This document shows positions 10,870 through 22,500 of a stretch of 64,000 nt of DNA, piece after piece (position 1 is the stretch's first letter; each line of letters opens with the position of its first letter). The stretch spans positions 29,405,958-29,469,957 of the forward strand of contig NC_061805.1 of NCBI RefSeq assembly GCF_021462225.1, given 5' to 3'. Under the pieces are notes generated by a model, which was given only the letters and a program-made list of their open reading frames with translations, ran no database searches and was not told where the DNA came from. A program made the translations under genes and the position numbers. This DNA is from Girardinichthys multiradiatus (lineage: Eukaryota > Chordata > Actinopteri > Cyprinodontiformes > Goodeidae).

Positions 10870-13181
10870 TATATCAAAATACAGCAATGTTGTAAGTCAA
10901 AATTAGATCAAGTTATCTTTTTAGATTCCACACATTTCCATATCATTGTTAAACATGGACATTGTGACCTTTCATGAAATATGTGGGCAGATCGATTTGT
11001 ACTTTTCAGTAAACAGTAAAAAATGAATTCATTTATTTATGAACTATGGTACCCTGTGACTTGATTAATTTATTTAAATCTGTTTTATTTGCAGAAAAAT
11101 ATTTATTATAGACTTGTGGGGGCATTAAAGTGCCTTTTACCAGTTATTTGCATGGATACATTTTTGACTGTGCTAAATTAATATTTCAATCTGCACATAA
11201 TTAAGCTCTCAGTTTGACAAACAAAAAATCCAATAAGAAACGTTTCAACAACTTCTGTTGATTCATATCTACTGTTCCTGAATTTAAACTGTTAAATATT
11301 TGAATATGCAGGCAAAGTGGACGTGATGATAGCATGTAAAATATAGCTCAATTTAAACGGGAAGACATACTTTGTTGTGATTTTGATGATAAAAAAACAT
11401 ACATGACATGTAAAGCCTGAGTCCTGGGAGAGTAATGAAGAGGGGCAAATGCTGATAAACAGGAAATTTCATTGCACTAAATGTACAGATGGGAAGGGAC
11501 CGAGGAAAAGAAAACACAGAGAGTGGGGAATGACAGAGAGAGAGGCACAGAGGAACTCCTTTGATGGATTAGAGCAGTTTCTGGAACAGATAGATTAATC
11601 CAAACCATCAGAGACTGACAGCATTATGGGGAAAAAAGAAAATAAATTGCACTGGCATAAAGGCCTTAAAAAGGATGTGACAGGTACAATTATTTACATG
11701 AAAACAACATCACATCTGTTATTAGCCAATCCATCATTTAGCTTCGTACAGTCACGAAAAATATAGAGTACATTCTATATTAGTTTCCACAGTTGTTTAA
11801 ATCTAATTTCAAGTGCACAAGTAGATATAGCATTTATAGTAATTTATTATTAAACAAAAATTAAACCAATCTGGAAACCAAGTGTGTAGAAAACACAACA
11901 ACATACACACCATAATTTCATAGAATTTGGAAACTTTAGCAGCAATGTCTTAAATCTGCTTGAAGTTATTTAGTCTCTCACATCTTAGTGGAATTTTGGC
12001 AAACTCTTCATCACATTTAGAGGCATTCAGGGTTAGGTCTGAAGTTTGACTAGGCCAATGTCCACACATAGATACATTTTTTTGCTATTCTGTTGGAGAC
12101 GCAACAATCAGAATTATGTGAAGCTTTGACCAGCCAAAACAGAATTTAGCCAATTTAAACGTTTTATTTACATTTAAGACAAATTGGTGACCGAGTTCAA
12201 AATCTGCTGTTCGTTCTTAGCATGGTTAGCATTTCTAAAACAGCAGTCTCTCTGTGTGTATTTCCAAAAACATAAACTTTATTTCCTTGTGTCTAGTTCA
12301 CATAGCAGGATTTTTGAATTGTCAGCTGATTTTCAAAACCTGAGAGACCCCACACATGACAATAAAGAATCGTAGACAACAAGTTTGGTTCTACTTATCT
12401 ACAGAAAGCACAAGACACCCCACACAAACTGATTCCACTCACAAACATTCAGACTTCAGACGGGAGATCTCGTAAATACTCTCGAGATCAAACGTGAGTT
12501 CTGTTACCATACTTTCTGATTGGCTATACTTCACATTCAACAGGCTGCATGCTTGTTTGTCTTTGGGGAACACCCCATACACTAGGATATGGGGCCAAGA
12601 CAATCAAACATGTTGAATATCCCCGATTTGAGGTTGGAGTGGTCCCGATGTCCTTCCGAGCAGACTAGATTACTCTTAACATACCACACACGGCAGGAAT
12701 ATCTAATAAGATTATCTTAAGAGCCATCACGATAATTGGGGCATGTCGGAAAAAGGGAAAATTGGGGGAAAAATCTGCATAAAAATCCTGCCATGTTAAC
12801 CAGGCTTTAGTGTTAATTCCAAAAACATTTTAAATGCAATGACAGTTCTTCATTCAGCCTTCCTGTTATCTGTTCTCTCTTCCAGCCAAAATTAACTACA
12901 CAAATATCCAAAGGCCATAGAAAGCCTAGTTTTCCTTTATATAACTTTTTATATTATTTTAAATATAAAACAAAAACTAACTTTGAGCTTTTTCCACTCA
13001 GTAACAGCATCCACACATAAGTAAATAGCATTTAAGTACGATGCAGTCAGTGATTAGAAAGAGGTCAGATTTTTCTGTGTCTGATGGGCCAGTTACCATT
13101 CAGGGTTAGTCAAGTAATAAAAACAAAAAACACTAGCATATTTCTAGATGCATCTCTAATTATCATATGATGACATATTAC
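10870..13181. other. Intron sequence with a possible old Tc1 trace
   Basis: AT-rich intron. A stretch at about 11930-12150 resembles minus-strand remnants of old Tc1 elements (text around GTTTGACTAGGCCAATG), but no ends or frames survive. No other gene-like feature was found. Confidence 0.4.
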
Positions 13182-13373
13182 CTGATCTCGCTGTCTTTAT
13201 ATTAACAGACTGGAAGCCTCCATTCAGTGCTGAGGTGTCAATGATATCCGAGTCAAAGTCACGGTGCGTCTTGCGATATACAAAGAGTGCCACAATGGCA
13301 GAGATGAACAGGCACATAATCACGGCGATGACAATGCCCACGTAAAGAGCCACGTCATCTGTACTTGGGGCAG
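13182..13373 (-). CDS. unc5c: UNC5C-like netrin receptor, transmembrane exon
   Basis: Minus-strand exon of 192 bp, phase 1 at both ends, with acceptor TTTCCTCCAG and donor GTAATA. Residues begin with a short acidic stalk ([10 protein letters not shown]), then a hydrophobic helix of about 23 residues ([12 protein letters not shown] and on), then a basic stop-transfer YRKTHR. After it comes [16 protein letters not shown]. Established work on UNC5B places a caspase cleavage at DITD in the equivalent spot; here the sequence is DIID, so conservation of the dependence-receptor site is plausible. Upstream, this exon can join either the second thrombospondin exon or the 57-bp cassette exon, since all junctions are phase 1. 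Confidence 0.95.
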
Positions 13374-14754
13374 CTGGAGGAAACACAAAGAAACATACAA
13401 AATGTTAGATTTTCTTACTGTGAACTGGAGGCAAAAACATTCTGGAGACAAATAATATGGCTGAAATGAAAGGAGCCATAGATAGCATTGATATGAAAGA
13501 GTGAAGTAAGACTTTTTGATAGATTTTAGACATTCTTAGTGTTCACATCCCCTTTAGACTAGCATTGAGACACAAAGAACAACCTCTATAGGTTCCATTT
13601 TAAATGAAAATTTCAAACTACCCTCCAGCTGGTTTTATATGGTAATTTGTCTAGACAGAGATACAAAGAGATGCAGAAACCTTTCATAAAGAAAGAACGG
13701 CTTGAAATCTTAAAACTTTATAAGGCTGTTAATTATTTTATAAGAGTACCAACATCCTTTTTCAATTAGCTTGGAACTTTATTGGTGTTTCAGCAAGAAA
13801 CTGAAAAAGTCATTCATGATTCACTGAAATTTAAACTTTTGGATAATGTGGAATAAAAAAAGCATAAGCCATGCTTAAAAGAAGATTTAAAGAGGAGAAA
13901 AGGGGATTAAATGGGTCCAGTTAGGAGAGCATGGGATACAGATATGAAAATAATTGGAGAAAATATGTCACACTCAAAAAATTCTTAAAATAAGGCACAT
14001 AAGCAGATGAGGAGTGAACAAACAAAAACTGAAGAAGCTGACAGATTGGTTGGTGAATAAGATAAGGAATAAGTGGATAAAACGCAGGGCAGCGATTAAA
14101 AATAGGAGAGCACAATAATCCTGAGTGGAAGGGAGTGAGAACTGGGCACAAAAAACAAAAAGAAATCCTACATATTTAACATGAAAGTTTTTGGAGTTTT
14201 ACACTTTAAAGAAAAATGCTCATAATCATGTCCCCTACAGCTAGTAGGAGGGGATTGGTTTGCAGCTATTAAGATGACAGAAGAGAATAAGAAACCTCCT
14301 TTTAATCCACACTTAAAGTTGAGGAGCAGATAAAAGGCTTTTAGCAACAAACAGCCTGGGTAATTTGCTGAAGGATTTGTTGTTGTCACACCAGAGCAAG
14401 TTCACAAAGCATGAACTTGATTATGCATGAGAGAACCCTTTGATGTGGCACAAAAACATGCACACTCACATATGCACAAGCGTGATGCACACAAACGCAG
14501 AGCAGAGAGGTCACTTGTTATGTTAGTTAGTAATTTACCACATGAGGGAGCTGTGAACCACTCTGATTGTCTGGGAGCCATAAGGGTCATGTCAAGGCTT
14601 CATTTACACTGCTCCTCATCTATACTTTCTGACAGCTTTTTGGAAAATTATTGATAAATGTCTTTAAATGGGAAGCATGTAAAACAACTAGATGCTCAAG
14701 TTGGAAATCCATTTTTTGATCCAGTATCTACATCATATTATACTTAAAGGGACT
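13374..14754. other. Intron sequence, no gene recognised
   Basis: Start of the 7.5 kb intron upstream of the transmembrane exon. No recognised element; scattered short frames lack motifs. Confidence 0.5.
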
Positions 14755-15018
14755 AGTACCTATCCTCAGTGGTCACTGGGCAAAGGGCTGGGTACACCCT
14801 GGACTGGTTGTAGCTCTTCATGGAGTTACACAGAGCCATACAAGGCAAACAATCATACACACACACCCTCTGTCCCAAGGGCAATTTCGAGTAAACAATC
14901 CACCTGCATGTTTCTGGACTAAGGGAGTGAGCCAGAGTACCTGGAGAGAACTCAGACATGCGCAGGGAGACCATGCAAACTCCATGTGGAAAGCCCCCAG
15001 GACAAGGCAACACTGCTC
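14755..15018 (-). mobile_element. SINE-like retroposon, degenerate minus copy
   Basis: Same family as 16653-17015, in the opposite direction: text complementary to TGCATGGTCTCC, the CCAGGGTGTACCC motif and the CACCAGC end are recognisable with many changes. It ends at an AAT microsatellite. Confidence 0.65.
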
Positions 15019-15057
15019 AATAATAATAATAATAATAATAACAAATATAATAATAAT
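15019..15057. repeat. (AAT)n microsatellite
   Basis: About ten AAT/AAC units in a row. Confidence 0.9.
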
Positions 15058-15059
15058 AG

Positions 15060-16650
15060 CCACTTTGTGCAATAAAACATTTTGCAAAAGCATGATAAAA
15101 ATCTGACTTATGATTTAATAATCTCAGAAAAAAGTCTACTGTTGGCATTGATGGTGTTTTGTTTGTGTGTCCATGTTCAACCTTTAATTAAGCAATTTAA
15201 TTTAGAAATCCATAACCTCCTTGTGGTCTAAAGTATAAATATGACAGGTCACAATTGTCTACTTTAGAGGTAACTTTTCAAAATCAAAAAGAAAGAAACA
15301 CATGCCTTTTTAAGTAAGGTAGGTGTGTGTTGACCTTTATATGTCAGGATATAGCTACAAAAATGCAGCTTCTCAAAAAAACTTGTCCATAACTAAAGTC
15401 AGAGCAAAAATTCAAAAGCGTATAAAGTCTGGGACTGAGACAAGTACAGCTTGAAGAGGTAAGAAAAGAATACGAAATGCTGTAAAAAATGTTATATAAT
15501 CTATAACAGCTATTCATATTTAAACATGTTTAAAACTCTTGATCTGTGTTAACGATACGATATAATACATTACAATACATTAGGATCTACAGAAACACCA
15601 ACTAATGTCTATACTTAAATGACTAAACTTAAAGCATGCCACATATTTTTTAAGCATGTAACTCAATTAGAAATTATTACATCCCGACACCAGTTTTCTT
15701 TCCATTTAATTTGCTGTGAGGTCTTTGACTCTTCACTGCACTGCTGCATAAAGCTGTCCTATTTTCGAAGGCACTTCATTTGGCAGTAGGGAATAGAACT
15801 GAATAATCCTCTTAGGTCCCCAGTTTCTGATCTTAATAATAATCATTACCATCTACTTATGGAATCTTTGCCTTAATTCCACGCTAACTTAAAGGTGTAT
15901 AACTTTACAACACACGCAAAGTGGGTCAGCTTCGGGAAATGCATATTTTCGCTTCTCAAGCGATTTATTTATTTATTTTTTCCATTGTATTAATTGAAAG
16001 ATGTTTAGATTTTTAAACTAGGTTACATCATGCTGTGGTCTCAAAAGATGGGCTTACCTACTGTAACTTTTTATCAGGGGATTTAAAGCATTTCCTTAAA
16101 GCCTTGTAACTCATATCCTCTCTGCCTCAGTTTATTCTCTCCTTCCATGACGCTTAACTGTTATTGCTGACTCCATCTCTTTCCATGTGTTTTGTTTGCC
16201 TATTAAGAAGAAGACATCACATAACAGTTCCTACCTGCATAAATAATCTACCTACAATTGAAATATGTGATCCATCTGTTGCTTTGACCTTGCAAGTAAA
16301 CTTTACAACATAACAAACTAAGCCATGGCATTTACGAATGGTTCTCAGAAAAAAACAATATTGCATGAATAATATATTGATATTGATCTCATTACTTATC
16401 GATGTCCTACTGAGCAGTTTACATATAGAAAAAAACACTATGCCTCTTTGAATCATATTAAAATTACTCACTAAAGGTCTAATCTTGTTATACAAGATAC
16501 ATTCCTGTTGTACAACAATACAATATACAACAGACTATTTATTTTAATTCAATTTCATATACAGAGATTTTTGTTTATCATACTGTTCAATTTTAAAATT
16601 AAAAGATAAAATATATAGGGCTATACAATTTGTATATTATTTGTATAATA
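15060..16650. other. Intron sequence, no gene recognised
   Basis: AT-rich intron with no recognisable element or exon. Confidence 0.5.
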
Positions 16651-16652
16651 TA

Positions 16653-17015
16653 GGGCTGCATGGTGGCACAGTTGGTAGCACTGTTGCCTTGCAGCAAGAA
16701 GGTCCTGGGTTCAATTCCCAGCCTAGGGACTTTCTGCATGGAGTTTGCATGTTCTCCCCGTGCATGCGTGGGTTCTCACCGGGTACTCCGGCTTCCTCCC
16801 ACAGTCCAAAGACATGCCTGTGAGGTTAATTGATCAATCTAAATTGCCCTTAGGTGTATGAATGAGTGTGTGCATGGTTGTTTGTGTGTTGCCCTGCGAT
16901 AGACTGGCAACCTGTCCAGGGTGTACCCCGCCTCCCGCCCATAGACTGCTGGAGATAGGCACCAGCTTCCCTGTGACCCACTATGGAATAAGCGGTAGAA
17001 AATGACTGACTGATG
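16653..17015 (+). mobile_element. SINE-like retroposon, near full length
   Basis: Best copy of the family in the window. The head starts near GGGCTGCATGGTGGCACAGT and contains an A-box-like part and the B-box-like GGTTCAATTCC. The body contains CCCACAGTCCAAAGACATGC and CTGTCCAGGGTGTACC. The 3' end reads ATAAGCGGTAGAAAATGACTGACTGA, with a short TGAC tandem tail. I know this family as very common in teleost genomes; I do not assign a database name. Confidence 0.8.
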
Positions 17016-18938
17016 AAGATAAAATATATTGATATACAATAGATTTATGAGCACTAAAGTATGCCCACTGTCATTGTGCCTCATTATAAGATATATGTGT
17101 ATTACTGAAAATATGAAGAATAAAAGACTGAATGTGGTAATGCACCAAGTGAATGAAAAATATGTTTGGACCTCTGGTTGTATCTCTATGAAGCCATAAT
17201 TGCAGTGATACAAAGAGTGAAGTTCACAGTTTGACTAAGTACTAACGTCTGCACACCACCATTCTTTCCCCAAGCGATCACGCAAATGCAGACATGGTGA
17301 TTGGCAGGAAAAAGATGAATGAATATTCACTTCCATTTGCCAGTAAACTGTCTCCTGAGCTTTATCAAACTTTGTGTACTTAATATGTGCTTTCATGTTG
17401 ACCTGCAAGATCAGCTAAATTGGATTTGGGTTAAAAATACTTTTTTATAAATGAACATATCAAAACAGGAATTAAAAGAAGAATAGGTGACTCAGGAAGA
17501 TTGTAAACATCCAACCATTGCATATGTGATGGCCCAGCAGAATTTTCTGTATTAAAAGTCAACATATGCACACAAACACTCATACAGATTACACTTACAA
17601 GTATTTATTTTAAACAAAGAAGGCTAAATGTGTTATTATAATCTATTTAACATTTTTGCAGACTTTGCATTTTAGTTATTTTAAATAACCTACCTAGATC
17701 ATTGACAAATTTCTTCCTATTTATTTTGGAATTTAAATTATTTATTAATTATTTTATTTTAATTTGGAACCCTAGGAAAATAAAATATCCCAGCTGTTGT
17801 AGTACATCTTTCAATACTGCAAAGCGAAACATCACAGTTTAGTACACTTGGGGCCTGGTTTTCAAAGATTTTAAAGAAGGAGTCCTAATTTGCTTGTGCA
17901 AAACAAAAATTGAACAAGTGGGCGTGTTGCCCAGAATTGATCAAACTAGCTGCATCCCAGGAAGGAGGAGATGTCGCAGCTCCAAGAACGCCTTCTTGTG
18001 TGCACTTCCAGGTACAGGTAGCTAATGTGAACAGACATTTCAGCCTTGAGACCAGTTATTTTGTTATTTTATCCTATGTCCTAATATCACCGCCATTTTG
18101 GGCTGGTATTCACAGGACAATACGTAACAGACCAAATTATTATTTAATGAAATATTAAATAATATAATTATAATAATAATTACAACACAGCTGTGTTTAG
18201 AATTCTTTCAACCCACCTTGTGCCTCATCTGTTTATAACACTTGTTATATGTCCTCATGAAATGAGAAAAATAAATTAAGCTGAAACAGGAAATGATTAT
18301 GCTCATATGTATTTCAAACATTTAACGCACAAAAGAGACATATAGGAAAGTGTCAGAACTGAGATAAATATCTAACTAATAAATCTAAAAATGAAAATGT
18401 AATTACAATTACGACACTCATCAAATTCTCATGAGAAATGACTATGTCTATAAAATGAGCTATGACTGCTTCTGTATTATCTCTCATTCTGTCCATACAT
18501 TTATCAGCCCTGGACTGTTAAATGGCAAAACCTGCCATTATAGCAAAACTGTGTCAAAAGGCCTTACACACTTGCAAGACTTGAATATGTTCTCAATACT
18601 TAATGTTTTCAAGATAGCGTTTCTCCATTGAGAGCAGTCAGAAGGAGAGTAATAATAAATGGCAGAGATCTTTTTCCTCTTGCACCTTTCATTTTCTGTG
18701 TTGTTCCCAATTTGTCGTAATTTTCTCTCATTGTGTCAGAAGGGAAGACAGATTAGAAAGAAAAGATGGAGAGAAAAGAGAGGAAGGACACTAAGAAAAT
18801 TGGTTTCAAGTGCAGTCATGGTTATTATACTTTAAAAATGCTATTAAAATTTCTCACCCTATATGACACCTCTCAAAAACTTTCAGAATTCTCAAATTAG
18901 ACTTGATCCCAGACCCCATAGCTGGTCAATCAAGAGGA
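17016..18938. other. Intron sequence, no gene recognised
   Basis: AT-rich intron. Nothing beyond short meaningless frames. Confidence 0.5.
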
Positions 18939-18940
18939 TA

Positions 18941-20538
18941 CAGGTCCTTCTCAAAATATTAGCATATTGTGATAAAGTTCATTATTTTCCATAATGTAAT
19001 GATGAAAATTTAACATTCATATATTTTAGATTCATTGCACACTAACTGAAATATTTCAGGTCTTTTATTGTCTTAATACGGATGATTTTGGCATACAGCT
19101 CATGAAAACCCAAAATTCCTATCTCACAAAATTAGCATATTTCATCCGACCAATAAAAGAAAAGTGTTTTTAATACAAAAAACGTCAACCTTCAAATAAT
19201 CATGTACAGTTATGCACTCAATACTTGGTCGGGAATCCTTTTGCAGAAATGACTGCTTCAATGCGGCGTGGCATGGAGGCAATCAGCCTGTGGCACTGCT
19301 GAGGTCTTATGGAGGCCCAGGATGCTTCGATAGCGGCCTTTAGCTCATCCAGAGTGTTGGGTCATGAGTCTCTCAACGTTTTCTTCACAATATCCCACAG
19401 ATTCTCTATGGGGTTCAGGTCAGGAGAGCTGGCAGGCCAATTGAGCACAGTGATACCATGGTCAGTAAACCATTTACCAGTGGTTTTGGCACTGTGAGCA
19501 GGTGCCAGGTCGGGCTGAAAAATGAAATCTTCATCTCCATAAAGCTTTTCAGCAGATGGAAGCATGAAGTGCTCCAAAATCTCCTGATAGCTAGCTGCAT
19601 TGACCCTGCACTTGATAAAACACAGTGGACCAACACCAGCAGCTGACACGGCACCCCAGACCATCACTGACTGTGGGTACTTGACACTGGACTTCAGGCA
19701 TTTTGGCATTTCCTTCTCCCCAGTCTTCCTCCAGACTCTGGTACCTTGATTTCTGAATGACATGCAGAATTTGCTTTCATCCGAAAAAAGTACTTTGGAC
19801 CACTAAGCAACAGTCCAGTGCTGCTTCTCTGTAGCCCAGGTCAGGCACTTCTGCCGCTGTTTCTGGTTCAAAAGTGGCTTGACCTGGGGAATGCGGCACC
19901 TGTAGCCCATTTCCTGCACGGTGGCTCTGGATGTTCCTACTCCAGACTCAGTCCACTGCTTCCGCAGGTCCCCCAAGGTCTGGAATCGGCCCTTTTCCAC
20001 AATCTTCCTCAGGGTCCAGTCACCTCTTCTCGTTGTGCAGCGGTTTCTGCCACACGTTTTCCTTTCCACAGACTTCCCACTGAGGTGCCTTGATACAGCA
20101 CTCTGGGAACAGTCTATTCATTCAGAAATTTCTTTCTGTGTCTTACCCTCTTGCTTGAGGGTGTCAATAGTGGCCTTCTGGACAGCAGTCAGGTCGGCAG
20201 TCTTACCCATGATTGGGGTTTTGAGTGATGAACCAGGCTGGGAGTTTTAAAGGCCTCAGGAATCTTTTGCAGGTGTTTAGAGTTAACTTGTTGATTCAGA
20301 TGATTACGTTCATAGCTCGTTTAGAGACCCTTTTAATTATATGCTAATTTTGTGAGATAGGAATTTTGGGTTTTCATGAGCTGTATGCCAAAATCATCCG
20401 TATTAAGACAATAAAAGACCTGAAATATTTCAGTTAGTGTGCAATGAATCTAAAATATATGAATGTTAAATTTTCATCATTACATTATGGAAAATAATGA
20501 ACTTTATCACAATATGCTAATATTTTGAGAAGGACCTG
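18941..20538 (-). mobile_element. Tc1/mariner element, family Tc1-A, copy 2
   Basis: Ends identical in design to copy 1: TA before CAGGTCCTTC at 18941 and GGACCTG before TA at 20539. Length is 1598 bp, the longest copy here, and it keeps the N-terminal coding part that copy 1 lost. TIRs are about 200 bases. The inserted position lies in the same intron as copy 1, upstream of the transmembrane exon. Confidence 0.93.
19218..20210 (-). pseudogene. Tc1-A transposase, copy 2, three nonsense codons
   Basis: The start ATG is at 20210 and the natural stop at 19218-19220. The gene shows both helix-turn-helix regions, LFSDES-like and SPDLNPIEN motifs. Compared with copy 3 it has in-frame stops at an Arg codon (CGA to TGA, around residue 31), at a Gln codon just before the first catalytic Asp (CAG to TAG, 19803-19805), and at an Arg codon after the catalytic Glu (19362-19364). 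It also has a 12-bp in-frame deletion near 19920. Substitution decay, not frameshift, has killed this copy. Confidence 0.9.
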
Positions 20539-20540
20539 TA

Positions 20541-20904
20541 TGTTCATACTTTCAGTCATTTCAGTGCCCATATTGGACACGATTCAGTTTAAAGAGAAAC
20601 AATACAGTAAGCTTTTAATTACAACACGATGGCCATGATACAAAATTGGGAACTCTCAAAAATAAACCAGAGCTGCAACAAACCAACTAATTGTGATTTT
20701 AGCAGACTGGATTCAGAGCTGAGGCAGGAAGACAGTGAAATGTATTTGGGGAATATGTGCCATTAGGGTGATTTAGTTTGTAAAGGCAAGTTCTTAAAAA
20801 TGCCACAACAAACAAAAGGTGAGACAGTGCTCATAGCATGAGAAGGTTAGATGAAGGAAACAAAAAAAAAAGAAACTGTGGTAAAACATGAAACATCAAC
20901 TTAC
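20541..20904. other. Intron sequence, no gene recognised
   Basis: Spacer between Tc1-A copy 2 and the cassette exon; AT-rich, nothing recognised. Confidence 0.5.
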
Positions 20905-20961
20905 ATGGCACTCCCAAAGCATTCTGTTCTTTGGGCTCAGTGGACTTCTGAAACAATGAAC
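20905..20961 (-). CDS. unc5c: UNC5C-like receptor, candidate 57-bp cassette exon in the stalk
   Basis: Minus-strand, bounded by a pyrimidine-rich acceptor (TTTTCCTGTCCCAAG) and a strong donor GTAAGT. It enters and leaves in phase 1, so inclusion adds exactly 19 residues between the second thrombospondin repeat and the transmembrane segment without shifting frame. Spliced to the flanking exons it reads through with no stop and contains STEPKEQNALG. I recall an alternative human UNC5C stalk insert of the same length with the pattern STE...QN..G in the same register; that memory is the main support for homology. No hydrophobic segment is present. It is very likely an alternative exon, but expression is unproven. 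Confidence 0.75.
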
Positions 20962-21595
20962 CTTGGGACAGGAAAAGAAATGAATGGTGGGATGAATTAA
21001 TAAATAAAAAAGACAACACAAATTAAATAAATTAAATCAAATGGAACAAACATGAAATAACAGACATTTAAATTCCAGTATTTCCTGCCTGACTTCACTC
21101 CCATGTCAGTTTAGTTCTACTAAAATTCATATCAAATAAGGTTTGCAAACATGAAAAGCTTATTAGACCACAAAAATGGAAAAAAGGATCAATTTAGAAA
21201 CTATCTATGTAAGCCAGTTATTGATGGGTCATGTGGAGTGGTCCACTTAGTTGCAGGATACAGGAGGTTTATGACATAGATGAACTTTTGATGTACTGAT
21301 GTATAATTGAAGAGCTGGTATATAATTGATATAAAGCTCCATAACAACATGGTGCACTTAAAAGCTTCTTGGCAGAACAGCTGACTACAGAAAATACAAC
21401 AATTCAGCACTAAAGAGAATGTTACACTGACAAGGTTAAGTGGGATGATAAGCACATACTGATTAAACAGGTTGTTACACTTGTAAACTTGACAGGTAGA
21501 ATGTGCCATTTCATTTTAAATGATCAGTTCAAGTGGGAAGTATTGCCCAAAACTTTAGAATTCTGCTTTAAATAGTTTGATTTTGTTTGATGTGA
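20962..21595. other. Intron sequence, no gene recognised
   Basis: Start of the 9.0 kb intron between the cassette exon and the second thrombospondin exon. Nothing recognised. Confidence 0.5.
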
Positions 21596-22500
21596 TGACA
21601 GGGTCTGGAAAAATAATTTATATAACAGTTTTATCACATTTTGTTACCTTGCTTTACAAGCACAAACTAAATGAATTTTATGTGACAGAACAACACAAAT
21701 TGGAAATATTAAATGATGATAATGTAACACACCACACAGGTCAGTAATACAGTTGTGCAACAGTTTAAAACAGGATTGTCATGGTGTTTGGCCTATTTAG
21801 ATTTCTTTGGTCTAACTTGGTTTCTTTGCTATATTGTATCCCTGTTTTTATTGGTTGTAGTTGTTTTTTTCATGCATGTTACTTCCTGTTTTATTTCGAT
21901 AGTATTCCCTTTGTGGTTTTTGTTGAGTTTACTTCCTGCTTCAGTGTAGCAGCCCTCATTGTACATTTGCCGTAGGTTTCCTTTTTCACTTTTGTTAGAT
22001 GGTTCTATAAACATGTGTTGCCATTCATTTCAATTATTCAAGCCTTTTGAAGCCTAACTTTGATCCTGTGCCTGGCTCTTCAGTGCAGGCACTTGGGTCC
22101 TTCAAAACTAAAAAACTTTAAAATAGTGGCTTTAATATCCACAACTTTCAACGTCTCACAGAACATTGATTAATCCATCCTCCATCAACCTAAATAGACA
22201 TGAATGTCCACGTATGCTGATGGGCCTGGCAAGTAGAGCACTAATCAAGAGAAACCGCCATGAGGTCTACAGTAACTCTGGAGGAGCTGCAGAGATCCAC
22301 AGCTTAGGTCAGAAAATCTGTCAACATTTATAAGTTGTGCACCCCATAAATCTGACCTTTATAGAAGAGTGGCAAGAAGGAAGATATTGTAGCTAGAAAG
22401 CCATTTGTAGTTGTATTTACAGTTTCCCAAAAGCCATATAGGGAACAAAGCAAATGTTAGGTGCCTACATTAGCCTACATGTAAAATTATGAGTGGTTGT
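21596..22500 (+). mobile_element. Old Tc1/mariner copy (local family Tc1-D), interrupted
   Basis: Plus-strand text at 21600-21740 (GTTTTATCACATTTTGTTACC, ACAGAACAACACAAATTGG) and 22160-22480 (GCCTGGCAAGTAGAGCACTAATCAAG, TCCACAGCTTAGGT) parallels the old copy at 52715-54205. No open frame survives. The block 21777-22115 inside it is unrelated. Confidence 0.6.
21777..22115 (+). mobile_element. Possible solo LTR inside Tc1-D
   Basis: A T-rich block starting TGTCATGGTGTTTGGCC and ending GCACTTGGGTCCTTCAAA. This beginning and ending resemble solo LTRs of fish retrotransposons that I recall (TGTCATG... and CTTGGGTCC near the end). The end lacks the expected terminal CA and the target duplication is not clear. 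Confidence 0.4.
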
